A stretch of 64,000 nt of DNA, taken from JBDIAG01 sp047974565 (GTDB taxonomy: Bacteria; Actinomycetota; Actinomycetes; Actinomycetales; CAWJMD01). The notes beneath the pieces are model-generated. The model was not told the DNA's origin, ran no database searches, and saw only the letters and a list, made by a program, of their open reading frames with translations. The translations under genes and the position numbers were made by a program. Location: contig JBKECN010000040.1 in assembly GCA_047974565.1 (NCBI GenBank), positions 25,238 through 89,237 on the forward strand, in the 5' to 3' direction. Shown piece after piece: positions 16,967 to 26,622 of this stretch (the first letter of the stretch is position 1; every line of letters begins with the position of its first letter).

Positions 16967-18316
16967 ATGAGCGACCCCACCATCACCACCCCGACGCCCG
17001 CACCGGGCCCGGCTCGGGGACTACGCACGGACCCGTCACCGGCCCGCCGCACCGGGCACTGGATCGAGCATTGGGAACCTGAGGACCCAGACTTCTGGGA
17101 GCAGACCGGGCGTCCGATCGCCCGGCGCAACCTGCTGTTCTCGGTGATCGCTGAGCACATCGGGTTCTCGGTGTGGATGCTGTGGAGCATCACCGCCGTG
17201 TACCTGAACCGAGTGGGCTTCTCCTTCACCGACTCCCAGCTGTTCTGGCTCGTCGCGGTGCCCAGCCTGGTCGGGGCCACCCTGAGGATCCCGTACACCT
17301 TCGCGGTGCCCCTGGTCGGCGGACGAAACTGGACGGTTATCTCCGCACTGCTGCTGATCATCCCCACCGCCGGGCTGGCCTGGGCGGTGAGCAATCCCGA
17401 CACCTCCTTCACCACGATGCTGCTGATCGCCGCGACTGCCGGCTTCGGCGGCGGCAACTTCGCCTCGTCGATGGCGAACATCTCCTACTTCTTCCCCGAG
17501 CGGGAGAAGGGCTGGGCGCTGGGCCTGAACGCCGCAGGCGGCAACATCGGGGTCGCGGTGGTGCAGGCGCCGATCGTCGTCACCGCACTCGTGGTGGCTG
17601 GCGGGGGAATCCATCTCGCCCGTGCAGGCCTGATGTGGATCCCGCTGGCCCTGCTCGCGGCCTTCCTCGCCTGGCGGTACATGGACAACCTGACCGAGGC
17701 CACGGCCGACTTCGCCTCCAGCGCTGCGGCCGGTCGGCACCGGCACACCTGGGTGATGTCCGTGCTCTACATCGGCACCTTCGGTTCCTTCATCGGCTAC
17801 TCCGCCGCCTTCCCACTGCTCATCACCACCCAGTTCCCCGAGGTGACAGCCACCAACTACGCCTTCCTCGGGGCGCTGGTCGGATCGCTGGCACGCCCGC
17901 TCGGGGGCAAGGTCGCCGACCGCTTCGGCGGTGCCCGGGTGACCGCCGGCTCCTTCGTGATGATGGGCCTGGGCGTGCTGGGAGCGGTGTACGCCTTGAG
18001 CCTGAACAGTTTCGGGCTCTTCCTGTTCACCTTCATGGTGCTCTTCGTGGCCAGTGGGGTCGGTAACGGCTCCACGTACCGGATGATCCCGGCCATCTTC
18101 CGGACGATGGCGATCGACGCCGGGGGCACCCCGGCGATCTACGGCCGGTTCAAGCGTGAGGCGGCGGCCGCGATCGGCATCATCGCCGCGATCGGCGCCT
18201 ATGGCGGCTTCATCGTGCCGCGCACCTACGCCTGGTCGAGCAGCAGTTATGGGTCCATCGTGCCGGCCCTGTATGTGTACGTGGGGGTCTACGCGGTGAT
18301 GTTCGCCGTCACCTGA
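16967..18316 (+). CDS. narK: nitrate/nitrite MFS transporter NarK
   Basis: A 449-residue major facilitator with twelve hydrophobic helices and the nitrate/nitrite-porter signature GFGGGNFASSMANISYFFPE. It imports nitrate for the reductases downstream. ATG 16967 has a strong AGGAGGG 3 nt ahead. The frame ends at TGA 18314 in the last helix (GVYAVMFAVT). Read with Trp in place of this TGA, it would continue 16 residues (WYCYLRPGARMADARV) to a TGA at 18362-18364 that overlaps the narB ATG as ATGA. The present end therefore looks like a recent nonsense change, a readthrough site or a sequence error. Confidence 0.92.
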   Translation: MSDPTITTPTPAPGPARGLRTDPSPARRTGHWIEHWEPEDPDFWEQTGRPIARRNLLFSVIAEHIGFSVWMLWSITAVYLNRVGFSFTDSQLFWLVAVPSLVGATLRIPYTFAVPLVGGRNWTVISALLLIIPTAGLAWAVSNPDTSFTTMLLIAATAGFGGGNFASSMANISYFFPEREKGWALGLNAAGGNIGVAVVQAPIVVTALVVAGGGIHLARAGLMWIPLALLAAFLAWRYMDNLTEATADFASSAAAGRHRHTWVMSVLYIGTFGSFIGYSAAFPLLITTQFPEVTATNYAFLGALVGSLARPLGGKVADRFGGARVTAGSFVMMGLGVLGAVYALSLNSFGLFLFTFMVLFVASGVGNGSTYRMIPAIFRTMAIDAGGTPAIYGRFKREAAAAIGIIAAIGAYGGFIVPRTYAWSSSSYGSIVPALYVYVGVYAVMFAVT

Positions 18317-18360
18317 TACTGCTACCTGCGTCCCGGCGCCCGGATGGCTGACGCGCGGGT

Positions 18361-20562
18361 ATGACTGTCACCGAGACGGCGATCTCCGACCCGGCCGAGC
18401 AGGGCACCGCCACCCATTGCCCGTACTGCGCGTTGCAGTGCGCCATGGGTCTCACCGCGCCCACCGGTGAGGACTCTCCGACGCTCGTGAGCGTGACCGG
18501 CCGGGACTTCCCCACGAACCGAGGTGGCTTGTGCCAGAAGGGCTGGACCAGTGCCGAGGTGCTCAGTGCCGCTGACCGGTTGCGTCGCCCGATGCTGCGC
18601 AACCGATCCGGTCGGTTGGTGCCCGCGGGGTGGGACGCGGCCTTGGACCACGTCGCCGAGGCGCTGCTGCGGATCCGCGCCGAATCCGGGCCGGATGCGA
18701 TCGCGGTCCTCGGCGGCGGCGGTCTGACCCACGAGAAGGCCTACACGCTGGGCAAATTCGCTCGAGTGGCGATCGGTACCCGGTTCATCGACTACAACGG
18801 ACGGTTCTGCATGTCGTCGGCGGCGGCCGCCACCAACCGGGCGTTCGGGCTCGATCGCGGGTTGCCGTTCCCGCTCGCCGACCTGGACCAGGCCGACGCC
18901 GTGCTGTTGCTGGGAACGAACGTGGCCGAGACCATGCCGCCCTTCGTCCAGCACCTGGCCGGGGTTCGGGACCGGGGAGGGCTCGTGGTCGTGGATCCTC
19001 GGCACAGCCCGACCGCGGCGCTCACCGCGTCCGGCGCCGGCCTGCACCTGCAGCCGGTGCCGGGCACCGACCTGGCGCTGCTGCAGGGCCTGCTTCACGT
19101 GCTGATCGCCGAGAATCTCTGTGACACGGACTATCTCGACGATCGCGTGAGCGGATTCGAGGCTGCCGCGGCAGCGGTGTCGGTGTGGTGGCCCGAGCGC
19201 ACCGAGCAGGTGACCGGAGTGAGCGCAGACCTCATCCGGCGCGTGGCCCGGATGTTGGCCGCGCGTTCTCCACGCCGTGGCCGGGGCGCAGTGATCCTCA
19301 CCGGCCGAGGCGTGGAACAGAGCGCTCAGGGTGTTCCGACCGTCACGGCCGCCATCAACCTGGCTCTGGCGCTCGGCCTTCCCGGACGCCCGAACAGCGG
19401 CTACGGCCCGATCACCGGTCAGGGCAATGGCCAGGGTGGACGAGAACACGGCCAAAAGTGCGACCAGCTACCGGGTTATCGATCGATCGGCGACCCGGTC
19501 GCCCGAGCACACGTGGCACAGGTCTGGGGCGTGGACCCCGACTCGTTGCCCGGGCCCGGACTGCCGGCGATGGACCTGCTGGCCAGACTCGGTGAGCCCG
19601 GCGGCATTCGAGCGCTGCTGGTGCACGGATCGAACCTCGTGGTGAGCGTGCCCAACAGCGAGAAACTGCGACGTGGCCTGGCCGGGCTGGACCTGATGGT
19701 GGTCTGCGACATCGTCCCCTCCGAGACCGCCGAGTTGGCCGATGTCGTTCTCCCGGTGGCGCAATGGGCCGAGGAGGAGGGCACGATGACCTCCCTGGAA
19801 GGCCGGATCATCCGCCGTCGGGCGGCATTGGCGCCGCCGCATGGGGTGCGAACCGAACTGGACGTGCTGTGCGACCTCGCCACCCGGCTCGAGGCACCAT
19901 GCCGTTTCGAGCGCGACCCGGCGGCGGTCTTCGACGAGTTGGCCCGGGCCAGCGCCGGAGGAACCGCCGACTACTCCGGCGTCGACTATGCCCGCCTGGA
20001 CGCCGGGCAGGAGCTGTTCTGGCCGGTGCCCGCCGCCGAGCCCGGGACCGGCGCGCCCCACCCGGGAACGCCTCGCGTCTTCATCGACGGATTCGCCACC
20101 CCCGATGGCCGCGCCCGGATGTTCCCGGTCGAGCACACCCCGCCGACCGACGACGTGCGCGAGCAGGCTCCCGTGTACCTACTCACCGGCCGGGTGCTGC
20201 AGCATTACCAGTCCGGTGCCCAGACCCGCCGGGTACCGGCATTGGTGGCCGGTGCCGGCGAACCTTTCGGTGAGATCCACCCGAACCTGGCCGCCCGCTA
20301 CGGACTCCAGGAGGGCACCCCGATGCGGCTGCAGACTGCCCGCGGGGATCTGGTGGTGCGCTGCCGATTCAGCCCCGCCATCCGAGCGGACTGCATCTTC
20401 GTCCCCTTCCACTGGTCCGGCTCCGGCAGCGTGAACCGGGTGACCTCCGACGCCTGTGACCCGGTCTCGGGCATGCCCGAACTGAAGGTCTGCGCCGTCC
20501 GGGTCCTGCCCGATGCCGACCTCGACCCCGCCCGGGCCGAACTCGTGGAGGCACTGCGATGA
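18361..20562 (+). CDS. narB: assimilatory nitrate reductase catalytic subunit
   Basis: A 733-residue molybdopterin oxidoreductase that reduces nitrate to nitrite in the cytoplasm. The N-terminal 4Fe-4S ligands are Cys20, Cys23, Cys27 and Cys58 (CPYCALQC and GLCQKG). Molybdopterin-domain features include YNGRFCMSSAAAATNRAFG and GQGNGQGGREHGQKCDQLPG, and there is a C-terminal dinucleotide-binding domain. No C-terminal 2Fe-2S domain is present; that function lies in the next gene. It has no ribosome site of its own and seems to depend on coupling to narK. It overlaps the next gene by ATGA. Confidence 0.93.
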   Translation: MTVTETAISDPAEQGTATHCPYCALQCAMGLTAPTGEDSPTLVSVTGRDFPTNRGGLCQKGWTSAEVLSAADRLRRPMLRNRSGRLVPAGWDAALDHVAEALLRIRAESGPDAIAVLGGGGLTHEKAYTLGKFARVAIGTRFIDYNGRFCMSSAAAATNRAFGLDRGLPFPLADLDQADAVLLLGTNVAETMPPFVQHLAGVRDRGGLVVVDPRHSPTAALTASGAGLHLQPVPGTDLALLQGLLHVLIAENLCDTDYLDDRVSGFEAAAAAVSVWWPERTEQVTGVSADLIRRVARMLAARSPRRGRGAVILTGRGVEQSAQGVPTVTAAINLALALGLPGRPNSGYGPITGQGNGQGGREHGQKCDQLPGYRSIGDPVARAHVAQVWGVDPDSLPGPGLPAMDLLARLGEPGGIRALLVHGSNLVVSVPNSEKLRRGLAGLDLMVVCDIVPSETAELADVVLPVAQWAEEEGTMTSLEGRIIRRRAALAPPHGVRTELDVLCDLATRLEAPCRFERDPAAVFDELARASAGGTADYSGVDYARLDAGQELFWPVPAAEPGTGAPHPGTPRVFIDGFATPDGRARMFPVEHTPPTDDVREQAPVYLLTGRVLQHYQSGAQTRRVPALVAGAGEPFGEIHPNLAARYGLQEGTPMRLQTARGDLVVRCRFSPAIRADCIFVPFHWSGSGSVNRVTSDACDPVSGMPELKVCAVRVLPDADLDPARAELVEALR

Positions 20563-22196
20563 GACTTGTGGTGATCGGACACGGAATGGTCGGTGCCCGG
20601 CTGATCGACGAGGTACGCCGGCATGACCCGCAGGGCCGGGACATCGCCATCACCGTCCTGGGCGCCGAGGTGCACGATCCGTACAACCGGGTGCTACTCA
20701 GCGACGTGGTGGCGGGCCGAGTCGAGCTCGGGGCGCTGCGACTTCCGGCCGACAACCGGGAGCGGGTGCTCGTCCTGGCAGGTGCCGCGGCGGTCTCGAT
20801 CGACCGCGACGAACGCATGGTGCAGGACAGCGACGGTGCCCGGCACCCCTACGACGTCGTGGTGCTGGCCACTGGGGCCGCTGCCGTGATCCCGCCCATC
20901 CCCGGGCTCCCCTCGAATCCACTGCTGGACCCTCCGGTGGCCGGCATACATGTGCTGCGCGATCTCGATGATGCCCGCGCCCTGGTCGCCGCCGGGTCCA
21001 ATGCCAGACGGGCCGCGGTGGTCGGTGCCGGGGTGCTCGGGATCGAGGTGGCGTGCGGGCTGGCCGCTCGCGGACTCCAGGTCACCCTGGTCGGGCGCGG
21101 CCGGGTGATGGATCGCCAACTCGATGCCGCCGCGGATTCGGCGATGCGAGTCGCCCTGGACAAGGCCGGCGTCGCCCAGGCCCACGGCCGACTGTTGCGG
21201 GTGGGCACCCAGCGGGACAGGGTCAGCGCGCTGGAGGTCGACGACGAACACCTGTCGGCCGACCTGCTCGTCTTCGCCTGCGGTACCCGGCCCCGCACCG
21301 AACTGGCCGCGCACGCCGGGCTGCCGGTGCGTCGTGGCGTCCTGGTCGGTCCGGATCTGGCCAGCCCTCGCGATCCACGGATCTTCGCCATCGGCGACTG
21401 CGCCCAGCCCCCGGGCGGCGCCACCGGGCTGGTCTGGCAGGGCTGGGACCAGGCACGGGCATTGGCGGCCCGACTGGCTGCCTCCGCCGGCGAACGTCAC
21501 GCCCCCGCGTCCGCCGACGGCCCCGGCCCGGACGCGAGGCCACCGGCCCGCGACGCACCGGCAGGGCGCGGCGCGACCGCCTCGATCGCCGGTTGGGATG
21601 TGGACCACCCGGCCACCGACCAGGCGGTGGTCACCGTCAAGGCCGACAAGCTCGTCACCGTCGCGATGGGCGCTGCCGGGGCCCTGCATCGCACGGGCGA
21701 TCGTCGGCTGGTGCTCAGCGATCCCGACGCCGGCCGGCACATCGAGATCGCGGTTCGTGGGGATCGCCTGGTGGGCGCGGTCTGTATCGGCGACGCCAGC
21801 CTGGCCGCCGACCTCACCGCGGCGTTCACCCGGGCCACCCCGGTGCCACCGGACCCGGCCCTGCTCCTGGTACGCCAGGTGCCGGGCCTGTCCCGGGGCG
21901 GAGCCGATCCGGCGGCCCTGACGAAGATGCCCAACCGGACGGTGATCTGCCGGTGCAACGGGGTCAGCAAGGGGTCGCTCCTGGACTGCTGGCGCCGTGG
22001 TGCCCGCACGGCCCAAGAGGTGGCTGAGCGCACCCGGGCCACCACCGGGTGCGGCACCTGCACCGACACGATCACCGACATTCTCACCTGGGCCGAGCAG
22101 GCCGAGGGCGGGCAGCAGCGCGACGCCAGCCCACCCACGGGTCTGGGCGCCGACCAGGGCGCTAACACCCCCGAAACATTGCGAACCCATTCGTGA
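20559..22196 (+). CDS. FAD-dependent oxidoreductase with BFD [2Fe-2S] domain (nitrate reductase electron transfer)
   Basis: A 545-residue protein resembling the front part of NirB/NasB. It has an FAD Rossmann fold (VIGHGMVGARLIDE), a second NAD(P) fold (AAVVGAGVLGIEVACGLAARG), a GDCAQ flavin motif and a C-terminal BFD-like 2Fe-2S domain (VICRCNGVSKGS and TGCGTC). It has no siroheme domain. It most likely passes electrons from NAD(P)H to NarB. The ATGA overlap with narB supports a complex. A low-complexity insert near residues 310-340 separates domains. Confidence 0.85.
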   Translation: MRLVVIGHGMVGARLIDEVRRHDPQGRDIAITVLGAEVHDPYNRVLLSDVVAGRVELGALRLPADNRERVLVLAGAAAVSIDRDERMVQDSDGARHPYDVVVLATGAAAVIPPIPGLPSNPLLDPPVAGIHVLRDLDDARALVAAGSNARRAAVVGAGVLGIEVACGLAARGLQVTLVGRGRVMDRQLDAAADSAMRVALDKAGVAQAHGRLLRVGTQRDRVSALEVDDEHLSADLLVFACGTRPRTELAAHAGLPVRRGVLVGPDLASPRDPRIFAIGDCAQPPGGATGLVWQGWDQARALAARLAASAGERHAPASADGPGPDARPPARDAPAGRGATASIAGWDVDHPATDQAVVTVKADKLVTVAMGAAGALHRTGDRRLVLSDPDAGRHIEIAVRGDRLVGAVCIGDASLAADLTAAFTRATPVPPDPALLLVRQVPGLSRGGADPAALTKMPNRTVICRCNGVSKGSLLDCWRRGARTAQEVAERTRATTGCGTCTDTITDILTWAEQAEGGQQRDASPPTGLGADQGANTPETLRTHS

Positions 22197-22215
22197 AACA
22201 CGCGCTTCCTAGCGT
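22162..22215 (+). promoter_or_regulatory. nirB promoter with GlnR box
   Basis: The spacing fits the GlnR box exactly: CTAAC (22162)-N6-GAAAC (22173)-N6-AACCC (22184)-N6-GAAAC (22195). TAGCGT (22210-22215) follows 10 nt later as a likely -10. The box overlaps the 3' end of the preceding gene. Confidence 0.68.
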
Positions 22216-22308
22216 GTTGTCCGGACGCCGCAGAGGTACCAGACCGCACCGATACCTGGCCGGACACCGGATGGCATCAGGACAGGCTGGCTTTAGAAAG
22301 GTATCGAC

Positions 22309-24942
22309 ATGACGACCCCCGAGAACCCGAAGGGCACCGCACCCACCCATCCCGCCCCACGGCAGGTCGTCGTCGTGGGCGGCGGGATGGTGGCCCATCG
22401 CTTCGTCGAGGCGATGCTCGATCGCGACAAGGCCGGCCGTCACCGGGTGACGGTGCTGGCCGAGGAACCGCGAGCTCCGTACGACCGGGTGGCCCTGACC
22501 AGCTATTTCACCGGGCGGGACCCCGACGACCTGCAACTCGGCGACCCCGAGCTGTGGAGCGACCCGAGGGTGCAGTTGCTGCGAGGCCAGAAGGTGACCG
22601 GCATCGACCGCTCGGCCTCGCAGGTACACACCGAGCGGGGCCTGCGGCTCGACTACGACGAACTCATCCTGGCCACCGGCTCCTACGCCTTCCAGCCACC
22701 CGTGCCCGGCAGCGATCTGCCGGGAGTTTTCGTCTACCGAACGATCGACGATGTCGCCGCCCTGCGGATCTGGGTGCAGCAGCGCGAGCAGGCGCTCGGT
22801 CGTCCGGTCCGCGGAGCGGTGGTGGGTGGCGGTCTGTTGGGGCTTGAGGCGGCCGGGGCGCTGCAGGCGCTGGGAGCCGAGTCCACCGTGGTGGAGTTCG
22901 CCTCCCGGCTGATGCCGCTGCAGGTGGACGAGGGAGGTGGGCAGGCGCTGGCCCGGCTGATCGGCGGGCTCGGGGTCGACGTACGGGTGTCCACCGCGAC
23001 CGCCCGGATCCATCCCGACCGCGCGGGCCGGGTGGGCAGGATGGACTTCGCGGACGGCCCGAGCGTGCCCGTGGACGTCGTCGTCTTCGCTACCGGGGTG
23101 CGGCCCCGGGACGAGCTCGCCCGCGATGCCGGCCTCGCCGTGGGTGAGCGGGGTGGCGTCGTGGTGGACTCCGCCTGCCGCAGCACCGACGACGAGAACG
23201 TCTGGGCCATCGGCGAAGTCGCCAACATCGGTGGCCGCTGCCTGGGGCTGGTGGCACCGGGTTACGCGATGGCCGAGATCGTCGTGGACCGGTTGCTGGG
23301 CGGTGCGGCGACCTTCCCGGGCGCCGACCTGTCCACCAAACTCAAACTGCTGGGCGTGGACGTCGCTTCCTTTGGCGACGCCTTCGCCACCACCGACTCG
23401 GCCTTGGAGGTGGTGTATGCCGACCCGGTCGCCGGCGTCTACAAGAAGCTCGTGCTCTCCAACGACGCCCGGGTTCTGCTGGGCGGCATCCTGGTCGGCG
23501 ACGCCAGCGCCTACGCCGCGCTCCGTCCGCTGGTCGGGCGGGAATTGGGATGTGACCCGGCCGCCTTCCTGATGCCCGCCGGCCTGGAGCAGACGCCCGG
23601 GCCCGACCTGCCGGCGGATGCGGCGGTGTGTTCGTGCAACAACGTCACCGCGGGGGCGATCCGCGTGGCGGTGGCCGAGCGCGGTTGTATGGACGTCCCG
23701 GCGGTCAAGGCTTGCACCCGGGCCGGCACCTCCTGCGGCTCCTGCCTGCCACTGGTGAAGAAGCTGGTCACCACCGAGCTCGCCAAGTCCGGAGTCGAGA
23801 TCTCCACCGCACTGTGCGAGCACTTCGACCTGTCCCGATCCGAGTTGTACGACGTGGTTCGTGTGCAGGGCCTGACCACCTTCGATCAGATCGTCGCCCG
23901 GCATGGCCGCGGACGCGGCTGCGACCTATGCAAGCCGGCCATCGCGTCGATCCTTGCCACCACCGCACCCGCCCACGTCCTGGACGGCGGTCGAGCCGCG
24001 CTGCAGGACACCAATGACCACGTCATGGCGAACCTGCAGAAGGACGGCAGCTACTCGGTGGTACCCCGGATTCCCGGCGGGGAGATCACCCCCGAGGGGC
24101 TGATCGCGATCGGTTCGGTGGCAAGGGATTTCGGCCTCTACACGAAGATCACCGGGGGCCAGCGGATCGATCTATTCGGGGCCCGGATCGAGCAGTTGCC
24201 CGCGATCTGGAAGCGGCTGGTGGACGCCGGATTCGAATCGGGTCACGCCTACGGAAAGTCGCTGCGCACGGTGAAATCCTGCGTCGGGTCGAGCTGGTGC
24301 CGGTACGGCGTCCAGGACTCGGTCGGCGCCGCGATCGACCTGGAACTGCGCTACCGAGGACTGCGCAGCCCCCACAAACTCAAGCTCGGGGTCTCCGGCT
24401 GCGCCCGCGAGTGCGCCGAGGCCCGCAGCAAGGACGTGGGGGTCATCGCCACCGAGAAGGGCTGGAACGTGTACGTGGGCGGCAACGGTGGCTTCACCCC
24501 CCGGCACGCCGAACTCCTCGTCGAGGACGTGGACACCGAGACCATGGTGCGGGTCATCGACCGGTTCCTCATGTACTACATCCGTACCGCCGACCGGCTC
24601 CAACGCACCGCCGGCTGGGTGAGCGACTACGAAGGCGGTCTGGCCGCGATCCGCCAGGTCATCGTCGAGGACAGTCTCGGCATCGTCGCCGACCTTGACG
24701 CCCAGATTGCCCAGCACGTGGCCGGATACTCCGACGAGTGGGCGGACACGCTGCAGGACCCGGCCAAGCTCGCCCGGTTCGCCTCCTTCGTCAATGCACC
24801 TCAGACTCCGGACCCGTCATTGGCCTACGTGGTCGAACGAGGCCAGCCGCGCCCGGCCACCACCGCCGAACGCGACGACCCCGCAGTGCTGATCGCCGGG
24901 CCCCGGCTCCCGGTCCATGCGGCGGATGGTTCACCGCAGTGA
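22309..24942 (+). CDS. nirB: assimilatory nitrite reductase large subunit
   Basis: An 877-residue siroheme enzyme that reduces nitrite to ammonia with NAD(P)H. The order is an FAD domain (VVVVGGGMVAHRFVE), an NAD domain (GAVVGGGLLGLEAAGAL), two BFD-like 2Fe-2S segments (VCSCNNV..TSCGSC near residues 442-485 and a second ending GCDLCKP), then the sulfite/nitrite reductase domains. Siroheme/4Fe-4S ligands are Cys658, Cys664, Cys698 and Cys702 (CVGSSWC, GCAREC). GAAAGG lies before the ATG. Length and order are normal for the family. Confidence 0.96.
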   Translation: MTTPENPKGTAPTHPAPRQVVVVGGGMVAHRFVEAMLDRDKAGRHRVTVLAEEPRAPYDRVALTSYFTGRDPDDLQLGDPELWSDPRVQLLRGQKVTGIDRSASQVHTERGLRLDYDELILATGSYAFQPPVPGSDLPGVFVYRTIDDVAALRIWVQQREQALGRPVRGAVVGGGLLGLEAAGALQALGAESTVVEFASRLMPLQVDEGGGQALARLIGGLGVDVRVSTATARIHPDRAGRVGRMDFADGPSVPVDVVVFATGVRPRDELARDAGLAVGERGGVVVDSACRSTDDENVWAIGEVANIGGRCLGLVAPGYAMAEIVVDRLLGGAATFPGADLSTKLKLLGVDVASFGDAFATTDSALEVVYADPVAGVYKKLVLSNDARVLLGGILVGDASAYAALRPLVGRELGCDPAAFLMPAGLEQTPGPDLPADAAVCSCNNVTAGAIRVAVAERGCMDVPAVKACTRAGTSCGSCLPLVKKLVTTELAKSGVEISTALCEHFDLSRSELYDVVRVQGLTTFDQIVARHGRGRGCDLCKPAIASILATTAPAHVLDGGRAALQDTNDHVMANLQKDGSYSVVPRIPGGEITPEGLIAIGSVARDFGLYTKITGGQRIDLFGARIEQLPAIWKRLVDAGFESGHAYGKSLRTVKSCVGSSWCRYGVQDSVGAAIDLELRYRGLRSPHKLKLGVSGCARECAEARSKDVGVIATEKGWNVYVGGNGGFTPRHAELLVEDVDTETMVRVIDRFLMYYIRTADRLQRTAGWVSDYEGGLAAIRQVIVEDSLGIVADLDAQIAQHVAGYSDEWADTLQDPAKLARFASFVNAPQTPDPSLAYVVERGQPRPATTAERDDPAVLIAGPRLPVHAADGSPQ

Positions 24943-25057
24943 CGGCCCAGGCGCATCCCGATGACCCGGCGTGGCGCCATCGACGCCCACGCGGGCCCGG
25001 CGGTCTGGACGCACGGCACCCGATGACAGAGACGATGCGTGAGAGGGGTTGAGCCCG

Positions 25058-25480
25058 ATGCAGACACCGTGGACCGATCTCTGCGACCTGGCAGACCTGG
25101 AGCCCGAGCGAGGCGTCGCCGCTCTCGTCGACGGAGTACAGATGGCCGTCATCCGGCTGGACGACGGGGAGGTGGTTGCCGTGCAGCAGCAGGACCCGGT
25201 CTGCGGGGCGTACGTGATGTCCCGCGGCATCGTGGGGAGCCGGGCCGGGGTGCCCACCATCAGCTCGCCGGTCTACAAACAGGTCTACGACCTGCACACC
25301 GGGCACTGCCTGGACGGGCTCGGCGAGAACCCACAGCCGTTGCACCGGTTTGCGGTGCGGGTACTGGACGGGCGGGTGCAGGTGGGCGGACGGCTGGTCA
25401 CACATGCCGACGACGCCGAGGTATCCGAGTTGGAGCAGCCTCCCGCGCGCCCGGGACGTCCCGCTACCGTCGCACCGTGA
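25058..25480 (+). CDS. nirD: nitrite reductase small subunit
   Basis: A 140-residue Rieske-fold protein without the Rieske Cys/His ligands, as usual for NirD. Motifs such as DGVQMAVIRLDDGEVVAVQQQDP, SRGIVGSRAGVPTI and SPVYKQVYDLHTG are typical. ATG 25058 is chosen, with GAGAGGGG upstream. It follows nirB after 115 nt and overlaps the next gene by GTGA. Confidence 0.92.
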   Translation: MQTPWTDLCDLADLEPERGVAALVDGVQMAVIRLDDGEVVAVQQQDPVCGAYVMSRGIVGSRAGVPTISSPVYKQVYDLHTGHCLDGLGENPQPLHRFAVRVLDGRVQVGGRLVTHADDAEVSELEQPPARPGRPATVAP

Positions 25481-26622
25481 GCCGTCCGCAGCACCAGACC
25501 CTGGCCGGGTGCACCTTCGCGATCACCGCCGACCGGCGTGCCGGGGAGTTGGCCGCCGCATTGGCCCGGCGGGGCGCGGTCGTGCGGCACGCGCCCAGCC
25601 TGTCGATCGTCCCCCACGTGGACGATGTGGAACTTCTCAATCGAACCCGAAACCTCATCGCCTACCCCCCGGACATAGTGGTTGTCACGACCGGAATCGG
25701 GTTACGGGGCTGGGTGGAGGCGGCAGACGCGGCGGGGGTGGCCGACGACCTACTCGCCGTTCTGCGACGAGCGCGGCTGGTGGCACGCGGTCCCAAGGCC
25801 CGGGGCGCGTTACAGGCCTGTGGACTGCAGGCGGACTGGGTGGCCGAGACCGAGACCTCAGCGGAGATCATCGACTTCCTTCGCGCCGAGGGAGTGCGTG
25901 AGCTGGCCGTGGCTGTGCAACACCACGGTGCTGGCGACGACGGACTGCACGACGCGCTGGCCGGTGCCGGGGCGCGGGTGCGCGATCTCGTCGTCTATCG
26001 CTGGGGTCCCCCTCGGGATCCGGCGGCGGTGGACGCTTCGACCCGGTGGGCCAGCACTGGGGAGGTGGATGCGGTCATCTACACCTCTGCGCCCGGGGCT
26101 GCGGCGTGGTTGGCTTCGGCCCGCACGAATGGTCTGCTCGACCGGATCCGGGCCCGAGCGCAGGAGGGAACGGTTCTGCATGCCTGCGTCGGGCCGATCA
26201 CCGCGGCTCCGCTGGAGCGGGTTTCCATCCCCACCCTCATTCCGGAGCGTTCCCGGATGGGGGCGCTGGTGCGTGCGGTCATCGCCTATTACGACGGGGC
26301 AGGCAGCGTCGGCGTGCCGACCTGCGCAGGATCGCTTGTGCTGCGCTCCTGCGGAGTGCTCCTGGACGGTGACTACCGCCCGTTGTCGCCGGGGCCGCTG
26401 GCGGTGCTGCGCGCCCTTGTCGATGCCGACGGAGGGATCGTCACCCGGGCGGATCTGCTGCGGGTGCTGCCGGGGGAGTCGACGGACCCGCACGCCGCGG
26501 AGGTGGCGGTTGCCAGGCTGCGCGAGGGGATCGGCGTGCCGGGGGTGGTGGGCACCGTGGTCAAGCGTGGTTACCGACTCGTAGGCGCCACGGATGGAAA
26601 CCGGACCGTCTCTGTGATGTGA
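25477..26622 (+). CDS. hemD: uroporphyrinogen-III synthase with C-terminal winged-helix DNA-binding domain
   Basis: A 381-residue fusion. Residues about 1-265 are HemD-like (FAITADRRAGELAAALARRG; VTTGIGLRGWVEAA; VIYTSAPGAAAWL), giving uroporphyrinogen III, the precursor of siroheme for NirB. Residues about 285-375 form an OmpR-type winged helix (LSPGPLAVLRALVDADGGIV, ending TVVKRGYRLVG). Such fusions next to nirBD occur in actinobacteria and may also regulate nitrate genes. The GTG start overlaps the nirD stop. Whether the enzyme part is active cannot be judged, as HemD has few fixed catalytic residues. Confidence 0.85.
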   Translation: MSRPQHQTLAGCTFAITADRRAGELAAALARRGAVVRHAPSLSIVPHVDDVELLNRTRNLIAYPPDIVVVTTGIGLRGWVEAADAAGVADDLLAVLRRARLVARGPKARGALQACGLQADWVAETETSAEIIDFLRAEGVRELAVAVQHHGAGDDGLHDALAGAGARVRDLVVYRWGPPRDPAAVDASTRWASTGEVDAVIYTSAPGAAAWLASARTNGLLDRIRARAQEGTVLHACVGPITAAPLERVSIPTLIPERSRMGALVRAVIAYYDGAGSVGVPTCAGSLVLRSCGVLLDGDYRPLSPGPLAVLRALVDADGGIVTRADLLRVLPGESTDPHAAEVAVARLREGIGVPGVVGTVVKRGYRLVGATDGNRTVSVM

